Of a stretch of DNA of 64,000 bases, positions 19,366 to 30,719 are shown piece by piece. Source of the DNA: Cryptomeria japonica (lineage: Eukaryota; Streptophyta; Pinopsida; Cupressales; Cupressaceae); NCBI RefSeq assembly GCF_030272615.1, contig NC_081407.1:377145632-377209631 (forward strand). Direction: 5' to 3'. The position numbers and the translations under genes are program-made. The notes below the pieces were generated by a model. It ran no database searches and was not told the origin of the DNA. It worked only from the letters and a program-made list of their open reading frames with translations. Every line of letters starts with the position of its first letter. Positions within the stretch are counted from its first letter, which is position 1.

Positions 19366-21100
19366 TTGTTTACCACCAAGTTCCTTATCTTTTTTGTTGC
19401 ATTCACCAAATTTTAAATCAATAGTTTTATCAGAAATTTGGGAATAATAGTTGTTATTTTAGAAACATTAGTATGAGTTGATGACACCCTTCTTTTTACT
19501 CTCTTGAACATCTTAAAATTTAAGTAGAAACCAGTAAGAAATCAAGATAGTGGTTGGGAAAGTTCTTCACAACCTCAAATTAGATGAGTTGGATATTATG
19601 TTTTGTATGCTTTTGTATCAATAATTGTCTGAGGTGGATTTGGAGGAATTTAAAAAAATCTGGCAAAATAATTTAGCAATTTGTAGAAATAAACTCAACA
19701 TTAAATAGGTAAAGGAAAATTATTTATCTTTATATATACATTTGAATAGAGATGAATTCAAAACCAAATTCTTGATCATGAGCATAATTCTCAATTAGGC
19801 CACAAGCCAAGAGGTACCTCATTGTTTCAAGTCATAGAACATCTTGTATTGTTTTAGCTGAGTAAGTTTGGATCAATATTTTCTTGACACAAATGCAGTC
19901 GATGTCGGTTTAGGATCTATATTGCCTAGAGTATTAGCAGCAAAATTTGGAGCTTACGTCACATCAACCAAAGAATCATTTTGTAGTTGTTGCACAGATA
20001 TATTTTTCTCTGTTATTGTAATTGAGCACTAATATGACAATCAGTCACATTGTATTGCTCATCAATAAGTGATCTTGACATAGCATGTAAATCTTTGTAC
20101 TCTTGCATTTACTTTTATATAGGGTTAATCCTCTCTGTCATAATTAAAGAATTAAAAATAAGAAAAAAAATCATATATATATATATATATATTTTATTTA
20201 AGCATAAATTTCAAGACATCATAGATAAAAAGGAGATGAATACAAATATTATGCAGGTAATCTCCAACAAATTAATAGCATGTAAAACTTGTCATTTTAA
20301 TATTGTAATAGAAGTGATAAATGTAATAAGAGAAGTACCTAAGATTTTTTTTTTTGTATTTTTATTATTTTTAAATGTTAAAAAAATAATGATTGTTTGA
20401 ATTGGTTGATTATTATTAATTATTTTATAAAAATGAAATGCAAGTTTTGAAGTTATATAATTTTGAAATAGAAATAGTCAATTTAATTTCAATTATAATT
20501 GTGAATTAGGTTAAAATTATTTGTATTATAGGTTAAAATTATATGTATTGTAATTTGATTTTGAGAAATGAGGTTGCATAGGAAATATTAAGAATTGTAT
20601 TCTACTTAAGTCTTAGATTATTAAATTACATGAGCACAACCTTAAGCCAACTAAATAAATCATTTTAATATTATAATAAGAAGATATAGATGACATAAAA
20701 GACAAGAAAATACAACAGACATAGTACTTAGTGAAAAATAATTAAATCTAGTGAATGTCCCATTCTTTTTAATCACGCAAAAGTGACACCCATTACAAAA
20801 GAATAGGCATCATTAAATTAAAAAAAATAGTGAATCAATTAAGAAGCTAATATTATATAGATATACAAAATAAAAAATAAATCAAATGTATAATACTAAT
20901 TTATAATTGCATCATTTACGAGTGCTTAAGATAGGAATATCCAAAAAAAATTGTACAATTTTAAGTTGAGGGTTATGTTTCTAGCAAACAAATGATTCTT
21001 AGACAAACCATTATAAGGGATATGGGGAACTAGAATCTAGACCATACTGAAATATTTTAATAAGTGAAGAAAAAATTCAATGAAATCAAACTCTTTGTAC
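19366..21100. repeat. AT-rich repeat unit A, copy 1
   Basis: This unit shares colinear, diverged sequence with 26610-28540 (GCATTCA(C/T)CAA, AATAGTTTTATCAGAAA, AAGAAATCAAGA, TACTTAGTGAAAAATAAT, GTACAATTT(T)AAGTTGAG), with 35795-36690 in part, and with about 59930-61540 in the duplicate copy. At 19895-19980 the plus strand reads VDVGLGSILPRVLAAKFGAY, faintly like the S-adenosylmethionine-binding motif of METTL-type methyltransferases. The surrounding frame is broken and this could be chance. A TA tract with about 75 adjacent bases (20170-20245) is absent from copy 2. Confidence 0.55.
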
Positions 21101-21556
21101 TCTTGTAGGAGGTTAGACAAGTTGTTTTGTAGGTTGTAGCAGTAATAAAGTTCTATAGGAATTTAGAGAGAAGTATTCTTGTAACTCATTTGAAGGAATA
21201 ACACAAGCATTGTTCTCTTTGGTGTGGTCTTTTTCTCACAAGGGTTTCACCATGCCAATCACATTTTCTTGAAAGATTCTAAAGTATTTTTAACAAACCC
21301 ATCCTATGCTTGTCTTGCAATCATAATATTTCATGAGGTAACAACAACTATGAGTTTTAATGGATGCTTTCATTAAAGGAGTTGCTGCATATCCTTCCTC
21401 AATTGTGTAAACTAATTTATGCAAAACTTTATTGGATTTATATCTTAAGACTGAAATCTAAACTTAATTATTATTATAATGACATCAAGCAAACAATAAG
21501 GTAAAGAAAAATCGAAGCCAAGCAAAACCTTAGACAAAAGACGTTTGGTGATTATA

Positions 21557-22640
21557 TTAAGGAAAACCAAATCTTGAACAGAACAGTATTAAGAAAAACC
21601 CCCTATCCTCTTGTCCTTTGTGGGAGGGACAAGAGGATAGGAGGTTTTCCTTAATACTTTTATGCATTCTATGCACCCCAATAATAGGTGAGGCCTCCCT
21701 ATCCCTGAAGATCCTATTATTTCTCTCCTTTGATAGACCCAAATAAATGTGAGGCATCATGCAACTCCAGAGCACTCTAAGAGGGGCATTTCTCGAGGGA
21801 CAAACCCATTGGAACTAACAATCCCTGATATTACTCGACTAAAGCCACCATAACTCGCACAACTAAAAGAAAGAGACCCACACTTAAATAGAAAATAGGC
21901 AATGCAGGAGGATGTTGTTAGCATTCTCTGCATTCTCTTTACATAGGAAACATATGTTGGGGATACCCATACCTCTTTTATAAATATTGCAAATGGTTAG
22001 AACCTTCTCCTGCATAAAGAGCCAGAAAAAATATATCAATTTTTGGGATCAAGACATTGTTCCAGATACCAGCCCAAAAGGGGGCTAGAGACAAGGACTT
22101 AGTGATGATCTGAAAAAAATTATCAACAACCTGAAACAAGGGAGTATGAATCTGTGAAAGCCACTCCTAGATAGGTGAAAGGGAAGAATCAATACTGACA
22201 AGATCAATCCACACTCCCTCACAAATATAATTAGCAACCCAAACACCAACAAGTCTAATACATTTGTTCTTGGGACTGTACACCCATGAGAAGATGGACA
22301 AGGAACCTTCCCCCGCCCAACAGTCATCCTAGAAGTGTAGATTTCTACCATCTCCAAGATACCATCTCATCCCTTGAGAAATAATATCCTTCTAATTGAA
22401 AAAACTCTTCGACATATCACATGCCGCAAAGGGAAATAGGTAATTCTCCAAGGCATCTTCAATTCCCTAAATATGATATTTATGATGGAATATAGAGATC
22501 CATTCATTATCCTCTTTAAGACATATACATAATTATTTGGATAACACAACTATGTTTAAATCTTGCATCTGTCTGAGGGCTAGGCCACCAAGCTTTTTAG
22601 GGAGAACACCTATTCTCATGAAAGAATATGCAATTTATTT
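21557..22640 (-). pseudogene. LINE-1 ORF2 C-terminal region with zf-RVT domain
   Basis: The minus strand reads IWNNVLIPKIDIFFWLFM, then MGIPNMCFLCKENAENANN and LLHCLF, the C-x2-C-x(n)-H-x-x-x-C zinc-binding region (zf-RVT) found after reverse transcriptase in plant LINEs. Then follow LRVLWSCMMPHIYLGL and KERNNRIFRD, also a standard LINE tail motif. Frame changes and stops break it. About 48 bases near 22115, retained in copy 2 and coding there, are deleted here. Confidence 0.65.
21585..21652. repeat. Hairpin in the 3' part of LINE-1
   Basis: GTATTAAGAAAAACC and CTATCCTCTTGTCC pair with GGACAAGAGGATAG and GGTTTTCCTTAATAC around the loop TTTGTGGGAG, giving arms of about 30 bases with a few mismatches. 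Copy 2 (62039-62107) keeps the hairpin although several stem bases differ. Confidence 0.7.
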
Positions 22641-22649
22641 TTACTTTAA

Positions 22650-23880
22650 GACCTAGACCACAAAAAGGTCTTTCGAATCTTTTCCATGCACTCCACAAAT
22701 TTCGCTAGGACTTTAAATAAATTCTTGGCATAAATCAGAAGCAATGGGTATTTTATAAGAAGGAGTTTACCAACTTGGCTAAGGAGGGCACCTTTCCACC
22801 CTGCCAACTTGTTATAAAATCTGTGAATAATACTTGACCAAAATGTCTTCAGAGGACCAAGGCATAGAGGTAGGCCCAAATAAGTATCTAATAGACTGCC
22901 AATTTTAAACCCCAAAATTTTAGCAATTTTATTCTATCTATAAGCAGGGTTGTTGAGGAAGAAGATGGAGATTTTGCATAAGCTTATCCTCTATCCAGGT
23001 CCTCTTTCATATAGGGACAAAATGGCCTTCAATACTTTATCTTTCCTAACATAATTCTCTCCAATAAGGACAATATAATAAAAAATTATGGGAACACACA
23101 AGATATTGAGAGGAATGCTTAAGGCCTTTTAAATTGCCCATTCTGATACCCTGTTGAATTACCTTACTCAGAGCTTCACTCATTAAGATGAAGACAAAGG
23201 GGGACAGAGGATCACCCTACTGAATACCTCTTGAGGCAGAGAAAAAACCAGAGGGGGAACCATTAATGAAGACAAAAAAATTTAGCATAGATATGCATTG
23301 TTCAACCAACTGAAGAAAATGACTATAAAAACTAAAAGCCTATAGGACACTTATCAAAAACTGGCAATTAACCTGATCATAGGCCTTCAAAAGATCGATC
23401 TTGAGAAGGAAACTGACTTTATTAAAAAAAGAGAATAGATATTTTCATCAGCCACAATAATAGAATCCAAAACCTGTCGACTAGGGATGAAACCATTTTG
23501 ATGTCTGGAAATCAACATAGGCATGATAGCTTTGAGTCTAAAAACCAGAATCTTAGAGATAATCTTATAAATTGACTTACACAAACAAATGGGTTTGAAA
23601 TCCTGAAAGTTGCTAGCATTAGGTTTTTCAAGGATAAAAACAAAAAAGATGGCGTTCAACTCTTTGAAAAGAGAACAGGAACCAAATAACTCTCTAGCAA
23701 CCTAAAAAACATCATTACCAACAATCTGCCAATACATTTGGAGAAAATAAACATTGGAAAACCATATGAGCTTGGAACTTTGTTCCCTTCAAAGGAGAAA
23801 GTGGCTTTATTAACGTCTTCAAAACTCAGGATTCTGTTAAGCTCCTTGTTGATCTCCAGGGTGACCTTAAGCAAAAACTC
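22650..23880 (-). pseudogene. LINE-1 reverse transcriptase relic
   Basis: Recognisable pieces on the minus strand include FQDFKPICLCKSIYKIISK, ISRHQNGFIPSRQVLDSI and GDPLSPFVFILMSEALSK, standard landmarks of LINE reverse transcriptase. A TAG directly precedes GDPLSPF and is shared by copy 2, so it predates the duplication. Where the catalytic FADD box should be (about 23070) the sequence reads FYYIVLIGE, so the two aspartates are gone. Multiple frameshifts make it inactive. Confidence 0.7.
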
Positions 23881-24067
23881 CTAAAGAATATTCTCTAGGG
23901 CCTGAAGATCCAGAGGACCATCCTCAAAGAGGAGGGAGGAGAATAAATCGATGGCCTCCTTAGACAAATCCTACTTCTTATCCACCCACTAGTTGTTAAC
24001 CTATAACTTCTTAATTCTAGAGAGATAGAACAAGGTACAAGAATTTTTGTAAGCCAATTTGGCAAAA

Positions 24068-24679
24068 TTAGACCTCGATCAAGTTTGACCTGAATAAGGT
24101 CTGAAAAAATCCTTCTATTAGACCATGTAAATGAGCACCAATAAGATCTAGGTCCAATAAACAAAGAGCATTGATCATATCAAGAAGATCTTGTTTAGTT
24201 TCCTTAGAGATTAGAGCACCACCCATTTTCTCTCCGCTACAAAGAGGAGTATTAAAATCCCCCTTAAGAATCCATCTATCATTCAGGAAAGAAAGTCTAG
24301 TCTGACTCAAGGAACCCCAAAGATTTCTCCTGGCACTTATCCCATTGGGGGCATAAATATTAGATAAAATCCATGAATAACCATCCTTGAGACCAGTGAA
24401 TCTAGCAGCAATATAATTAGCACAAGTAAGAACTACCATACCTCGAAGGATCCTCATGTTCCATAGAGTGGCTAAGCCACCTAGGGCTCCATCTGCATCA
24501 GATCAATGAACAACACAATCTTTAAAAATGGCTAACTTGATTCTCTCCACTCTGCTAGAAGGCATCTTTGTCTCCTGAATGAGACAAATATCTAGGTTAT
24601 GATCTCTTACAATATTGGAAAGGAGATCATGTTTGTGGGGGTGATTAAGCCCTCTAATATTCGATGAGATGATTTTCAT
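24068..24679 (-). pseudogene. LINE-1 endonuclease domain
   Basis: It begins MKIISSNIRGLNHPHKHDL at the ATG at 24679 and contains ICLIQETK, WILSNIYAPNG and WILKGDFNTPL, the hallmarks of the EEP (APE-like) endonuclease that nicks target DNA in L1 elements. It has one stop near 24508 and a frameshift or decay near 24068. The upstream ORF1 ends some hundreds of bases to the right. Confidence 0.7.
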
Positions 24680-25249
24680 TTGATAGGGGAGGGGGATCCA
24701 ATCCCCATATCCTAAATAGTTCTCTAAACCCCATCTACAATAGCGGCTTTAGCTAGCCTATCCTTGCGTACACTATTTGGTAGTCTTCCCTCCCCTTTAG
24801 GTTCATACCCACAATCCAACCCCCGTTGTTTTTTGGTTGTGACACCCAAAGCTCCTAGTGTTGAGACATTGGTAATAGGAGATGGTGGACTCCTTCTTCG
24901 ATTCCTGGATTTGACTTGAGTAAAAGGATTGGATATCTCTGAAATATCCGTAGGGATATCAATCACCGTCTGCCCATCAACTTTCTCAAGATTATGCTAC
25001 TCCATATTCCTACTCATATCAATAACAACCTGAATGGGGGTTTATATAGTCACCCCATTATCCTTTTGAACAAAATCCTCAATATTAACTTGGGGGTCAA
25101 CCTGCGGTGGAATAGAAACCATTTCCTTAACATTCCCATTCGAGCTTTATTTATCTGGCACATCTGATAATTCTTTCTTCTACAATGCATCACTAAGTTC
25201 CCCCATAGGAGGAACCTGTTGGTTCTGGCCGCTACCCTGACCCTCAACT

Positions 25250-25851
25250 TTCTTTTTCTAGATCTTTTCTAGTTTTGGTTTAGCTGAACATTACTTCGCC
25301 CAGTGACCCACTTTTTTATAGTGAAAACAAGCAAAAGGAATGGATTCATATTCCACCTTCTACACCCATAAGGCAAGTTTTGAGCTGAGTGTGATATCAA
25401 ATGGTAAATCAGCAGCTTGTTTTACATTGACACACAACCGACCCTAGACTAGCCTCTTTTTCGCTGCAGTCATCGGATCCACCGATAGAATCTCATCAAA
25501 GCAAGCTGCTAGACCTACAAAGATTGCCTCATCACAGTACTCCAAAGGGAGTCCAAGAAGATAGACTAAAATGGGTGCCTCATTGCACTCCCAAGACAGG
25601 ATTAAAACCACAAGGACAGATCTAAGATCCTCATCACATACAAAGGAGAAGGAGAAAAATTTATTAGCCATTTCCACCACATCAATCTGACCTTTCCCTT
25701 TCCATTTCCGGGCAACCCATTCCCTAACCGATTCAATATTAGGGCGGGGGCCAACAAAATTCCCAACTAGAACTGATTCCATATTAGAAATATTTCTCTC
25801 CACAATGCAGTCTGATATGGAAATCGAGCAAGTACTCGAGCTAGGGTCCAC
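25250..25851 (-). pseudogene. LINE-1 ORF1 (DUF4283-like, zinc knuckle)
   Basis: The longest open part (25851-25444) encodes VREWVARKWKGKGQIDVVEM and IFVGLAACFDEILSVD, typical of the DUF4283 RNA-binding-like domain at the N-terminus of plant LINE ORF1. Past a stop at 25444 it continues with CFHYKKVGHWAK and a TAA before the last cysteine. The knuckle has lost its second cysteine (Y in its place). Confidence 0.6.
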
Positions 25852-26064
25852 TTTGTGAGGAACATGAGAAATAGCTTTACCTTTAAGCCTGGATTAAAAA
25901 TGACCTAACCGCAATTGGTTTCACCCCAACGAGGGTGAAAAATCTATTGATGAGGGTTTGGGCCCCTCCACAATATGCTTCCCAAAAGCAGAGGAATCTT
26001 TTCCATTTGTCGAGATACGTCGGGTCCCACCATCCCAAACCCTATGAACACTGTCACTGTTGTG

Positions 26065-26605
26065 TAATTAGTTTTATTTCTAGCATTGTTATCTTTTTAA
26101 TTCAGTTTATTGTTTTGAGTTTATTTCTATCCACAACTAATACAATAGCTTAGAAGGCTTCCATAGTGCATATATTTTGATGGCTCATTTCAAGTTCATG
26201 TTCTTGGGTTGACAATTAAATGTAGATTCTAGTTCATGAAGGGTTGATGAGTGTAGATAAAAATCCTCGAGTTGTGAATTAGTATCCCAAACTCAATTGC
26301 AAATAAAAAGATTAACACATAGCATTTTTCATGAACAACAACATTTTTTCTTTCATGCTTCTCTTTCTTCTATATTTAATGTCAATGCTCAGTTGAATAT
26401 GCCCCTTGGTTCAGAGATGGGTGGTTGTTTAAATTCATCTAGAAGTATTGAAAACCTTAGAAAATTTTATGAAAATGTTAGGGTATCCACTTGGAGATGT
26501 GTCTGATGCTTCACAAATTCGTGTTAAAATAAGTAAGGGCTAGGCAAAAAAAATAATCATTGAGTGTCACTACTCAAACTAAAACCAGACACATCATTGA
26601 AGTAG
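26065..26605. other. Stretch without a recognised feature
   Basis: This lies between the 5' side of LINE-1 and repeat unit A'. A 69-codon plus-strand frame at 26297-26506 has no recognisable motif. Nothing else was seen. Confidence 0.5.
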
Positions 26606-26609
26606 ATGT

Positions 26610-28540
26610 CTTTCTTAAAAATCTCCCTTATCTTTTTTGTTGCATTCATCAATGTTTAAATCAATAGTTTTATCAGAAAAAAGGTTGGTTCTAGGAATAA
26701 TAGCAATTATTGTAGAAATATTGACATCAGTTCATCACTTTCTTCTTTTTACTCTCTTAAATATTTGCAAATTTCAATAAATATCAGTAAGAAATCAAGA
26801 CGGTGGTTGAGAAATTTTTTGATAGCCATAATTTAAATGATTTGGATATTGTTTTTTGTATGCTTCTCTATGAATTATTGCTTGAGGTGGATTGGAATGA
26901 ATCTAAGAAAACATGGAAAAATAATCTAGCAATTTGTATAAAGAAACTCAACATAAAATAGTTAAAGGAAAACTATTTATCTTTACCTATAAATTCAAAT
27001 AGAGATGAGTTTAGAACCAAATACTTGATCATGACCATACTTATTAATTGGGCCACAAGCCAAGAGGTAACTCATATTTTTAAGTTATAGTTTCAAGTCA
27101 TGAATCATTATGTAATTTTTGCAACATATGTATTTTTCTTTTTTATTTTTATCGAACTAAAATATGACAGTTAATCAGCCATATTGTATTGCTAAATAGT
27201 AAGAGATCTTCACATATTATGCAAATCATCGTACTCTACTCTTACTGTAATATATTATGGAGTTAATCTTCTTTGTCCCAAAAAAATAAAAAATTAAAAT
27301 GTTTTAATCTACGGATCAATATATATTATATCGAAACTTAAAAGAGAAGATGAACACAAATATTATCTAGGAAATAAAAGAAACATATAATCTCCAACAA
27401 ATTAATAGCATGTACTTGTCTTAATATTGTAATAAAAGTAATAAATATAATAAGAGAAGTACCTAAGATTTTAAACTTTTGTATCTTTAGTATTTTTTAA
27501 TGTTAAGAACAAGAATGATTGTTTGAATTAGTTTATTATTGGTAATTTTTTTTATGAAAATGAAATCATAAGGTTGAAGTTAAATAATTTCTAAGAAATA
27601 GAAATAGTCAATGTAATTTTAATTAATAATTGTAACTTAGAGCTATATACATTAAAGGTTAAAATTATATGTGTTGTCATTTGGTTTTGATATATGCAGT
27701 TGCATTGGAAATAGTAAGAATTATATTCCACCTAACTGATAGAGTATTAATTACACGAGGATAACCTTAAGCTAACTAAAATAAATAATTTTAATATTAT
27801 AATAAGAAGATATAAATGATATGAAAGACAAGAAAAGACAACATAGAAAGTACTTAGTGAAAAATAATCAAATCTAATGAATGTCCCATTCTTAAAAAAA
27901 ATAAGAATAAAAATAAAATAAAAAATAAAAAATAAAAATAAAAAATAGAATAAAAATAAAAATAAAAATAAAAATAAAAATAAAAATAAAAATAAAAATA
28001 AAAATAAAAATAAAAATAAAAATAAAAATAAAATAAAAATAAAATTAAAAATAAAAATAAAAAATAAAAATAAAAATAAAAATTTAAAATATCAAATGCA
28101 TAATGTTAATTGAGAATTACATCCTTTATGTGTGTTAAAAATAAAAATATCATGATGGAAGGCCTAGAGAAGTAGACTCAACAAATCAACATGAAACAGA
28201 AGGCCTTGCGGATGATGAAGAGATGGAAAGCGATTCTGAGGGTTAGAAACTTATGTTTTTGAAATAGTTTCTTACTTAGCTTTAGAAGATTATGTATTTA
28301 TGTTAGAATTATTTTTAGGCTCTATCTAATAAATTTAATTATCATAAAAGAAAATGGGAATATCCAAAACCTTTTGTACAATTTAAGTTGAGGGTTATGG
28401 TTCAAACAAATGAATGTTTCCTACACATCCCTTTATAAAACATATGGGGAAGTAGAATTTGGACCAAGCTTTACACCAACTGACAAGAACTTAGTGAAAA
28501 ACATATTCAATGAAATCAAACTGTTCATAATACAAGAAAC
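26610..28540. repeat. AT-rich repeat unit A, second copy (with insertion)
   Basis: The unit is diverged from 19366-21100 but colinear. About 220 bases at 28145-28365 are not in the first copy. They contain a short acidic reading stretch (ADDEEMESDSEG then stop) that resembles the acidic C-terminal tail seen on some plant transposases; that resemblance is weak. Confidence 0.55.
27893..28083. repeat. TAAAAA hexanucleotide microsatellite
   Basis: An almost pure TAAAAA array of about 190 bases, with the longest perfect run near 27955-28028 and flanking imperfect units. The matching position in unit A copy 1 (about 20815-20880) has only a short A/T-rich tract. Confidence 0.9.
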
Positions 28541-28809
28541 ATGAATTCATAAAAAATAATATTAACAATGAATAATATTCATAATACCTCTACTAAATAT
28601 ATTAGTTTTATATTAAATTTAATATGTAAGTGTTATATTAAATTTATTTTTTAAAATTTATTTAAGATATTATTAATAATATTATTATATTATATTATAT
28701 TGTTTTTTAAAAACTTTAGTTCTCTGAAAGCTACAAGATATAAATGCAAAAACAAGAGGGTAATTTGTAAATAATAAAAATGTATTAATGCGAAGTGAGA
28801 TTATATTTA

Positions 28810-28826
28810 CAAGTTTTAAAATATTT
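28810..28826. repeat. LINE-2 target-site duplication, left
   Basis: CAAGTTTTAAAATATTT, identical to 35482-35498. The LINE's T-rich (minus-strand A-rich) end begins directly after it. Confidence 0.85.
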
Positions 28827-28985
28827 TTTTTATATTATAAATCGAGAGACCAAAAAGATGGTTATACATATGAGTTCAGGGGAGGCGGGGCCTCAATATT
28901 GAAACCAAAAAGAACTAGACGGGTGTCATATACAATGCACTAAAAGAAAACTCCAAAATAAAGTTATGCTTGCTGCCATAAGGAA

Positions 28986-30425
28986 CTAGAGGAGGATTTC
29001 ATCCTGGTCTTCCAGCCATGTGGTCCACCCCTGTGGTCCTTCCATCCAGACCACCTTCTTCCTTTCCATGATTTGTATGCACATGTCAACCCTATTGAAA
29101 GTGGGAGCTCTGGTATCTTGAAGTTCTTTAATCAGTTTCTTAACTGCACTCTCAAAGGTGGATTGATTTTCTGCGATCCTTGCCCATTCATACCCATCTT
29201 GCATCTCGTATATAAACATGGTGGCTCGACCTTCTTTGAGGAACCGCAGGAGTTTGTTTAGTTCAACATTCATCAGGAAGCAAACTTGCACAACAATTTT
29301 ATAGTGTGTGAGTTTTTAAAAAGAACTAGTAAGTTCCCCAGCATTACCTTGGAACTTCTCCTCATTTCTGAGTTTCCAAATAAAACAGCGGATAAAAGAA
29401 GACAAAATTTGCCAAATTAAGTTAGCATCCTTTTTAAGATTATGGACGAAACCAGTAACTATATCATAAGTGAAGACATTCTCAGTAATGGATATTCCAA
29501 ACATTAAGCAGATCTCCCTAGCAAAAGGGCAGTCAAGGAAGATGTGCTGAGTGGACTCAGGTTTATTGCAGACAGAACAAAGATCATATGTAGCTACATT
29601 ATTCCTAATAGGCAATCTATCCAGTAAGAGTTGCCATCTGAAACACTTGATCTTAGGGGGGATGGGGGATTTCCAAAGGTTCTCAAAGGTTTTATACCAA
29701 GCGGTGGGGCTGTGGTGGACATTCCATAGGGTGTTGATAGGGTCGATGACATAGGTATCCTAGTTAAGCAAGTTGTAGATAACTTTGGACTTAATTTTTA
29801 GGAGGGGGGAGCCATCCTTCCAAAGGAATGAGAGGTACCTGTGGGTGTCAACATGAGTGTCCTTAGGGAGATTGAGGGTCTTACAGGCATTCCTAATCAT
29901 ATTGTAGGTCCACTTATGCGAAGCAGGGAGATTAAATTTACTACTAAGTTCCTCCCAGGTGATGAGGTTGTCATTTTCCAAGATATCTATAAGATACTTG
30001 ATCCCCTTGTTATGCCAAAATCTAGCAGAACAACCTTGGGTTAAGGCTAGTGGCTTAGAATTATGGTGGAGGTTCCACCATATCGACCTTTCACCATGTA
30101 TAGTGTTATCACAGTCAAAGCTAGAGTTGCAAATAAGTCTACACACATGCTCCCAGGCTTTCCAGATGGACTTAAAGACCCAGGTGCCTTAGACAGACAC
30201 CGAGAAACTTCCAGCAAGTAGATCACTGAGTGGGAGGGCTTGCCATGATTTGGCAGCCTTGGGGAATCTATTTTGAATGTTGTTTCTGATAAGAATTTTC
30301 CAAGGTTCTTGCCCATCTAGTGCATGAAATATCCAATTGGCGGCAAGGGAGATTCCTTGCAACTTAAGATCCTTAAGGCCCAAACCTCTAGGTTTTTTGT
30401 CTAAGTTGCACCAGGCCCATTTCAC
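28986..30425 (-). pseudogene. LINE-2 ORF2 C-terminal part with zf-RVT
   Basis: In one frame the minus strand reads, from the right, MKWAWCNLDKKPRGLGLKDL, a common LINE segment after reverse transcriptase. Then come WKDGSPLLKIKSK and the zinc-binding stretch NVATYDLCSVCNKPESTQHI plus LDCPFAREI (C-x2-C ... H ... C), then FIRCFIWKLRNEEKFQGN. Several stops interrupt it. It lies in a different frame from the reverse transcriptase upstream, placing a frameshift between about 30430 and 30720. Confidence 0.75.
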
Positions 30426-30719
30426 CGCATTTTTCCCTTACCATCAGACCAAAGGAAGCGTCTGATAGCCTTTTGAATTTCATAAATTTAATAATTGTTG
30501 AACATCCAAACCGAAGAGTAGTAGATACTATACAAGGAGAGGATTTTTTGACATACTTGAACCCTACCTGCTAGGGAGAGGATCCTATTATCCCACTTGT
30601 TGAGCTTCTTATCAGTTTTCCCCTTAACCCAGGTCTACATGTCTCGAAGAGAAGGAGAAATAGAAAAGGGGATACCGAGATACTTAACAATCATGTTGGG
30701 TCCTCCCCATGAGTACCCA

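Larger units (their letters stand above)
6195..23645. repeat. Large direct duplication, copy 1 (at least 17.4 kb)
   Basis: Sequence from CAGTTGTTC at 6195 is colinear with sequence from 47733 and remains alignable to the end of the window (64000 pairs with about 23645). Sampled lines differ at roughly 0-5 percent of positions. The main indels are about 365 bp at 8515-8880 (only in copy 1), about 670 bp at 13268-13940 (only in copy 1), about 48 bp in LINE-1 (absent here, present at 62575-62620), about 150 bp at 22817-22968 (only in copy 1), and TA-tract differences. The true right end is beyond what copy 2 shows. Bases 6240-8168 inside it contain no recognisable gene. Confidence 0.9.
21545..26060 (-). 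mobile_element. LINE-1: L1-type non-LTR retrotransposon, decayed
   Basis: In minus-strand order from the right, the element has an ORF1 (25851-25250), an apurinic endonuclease (24679-24068), reverse transcriptase relics (about 23880-22650) and a zf-RVT cysteine/histidine region with the downstream tail (about 22100-21557). This is the normal plant L1 order. Boundaries are estimated from where homology to coding modules fades; no target-site duplication or A-tail was identified. The 3' part lies inside the large duplication, so insertion predates it. Confidence 0.75.

Noticed and set aside
6195-23645. The two 17 kb copies as LTRs of one giant retrotransposon
   Set aside because: The blocks contain old LINE and PPR relics, lack TG...CA ends, and have no primer site or polyprotein between them in a matching arrangement.
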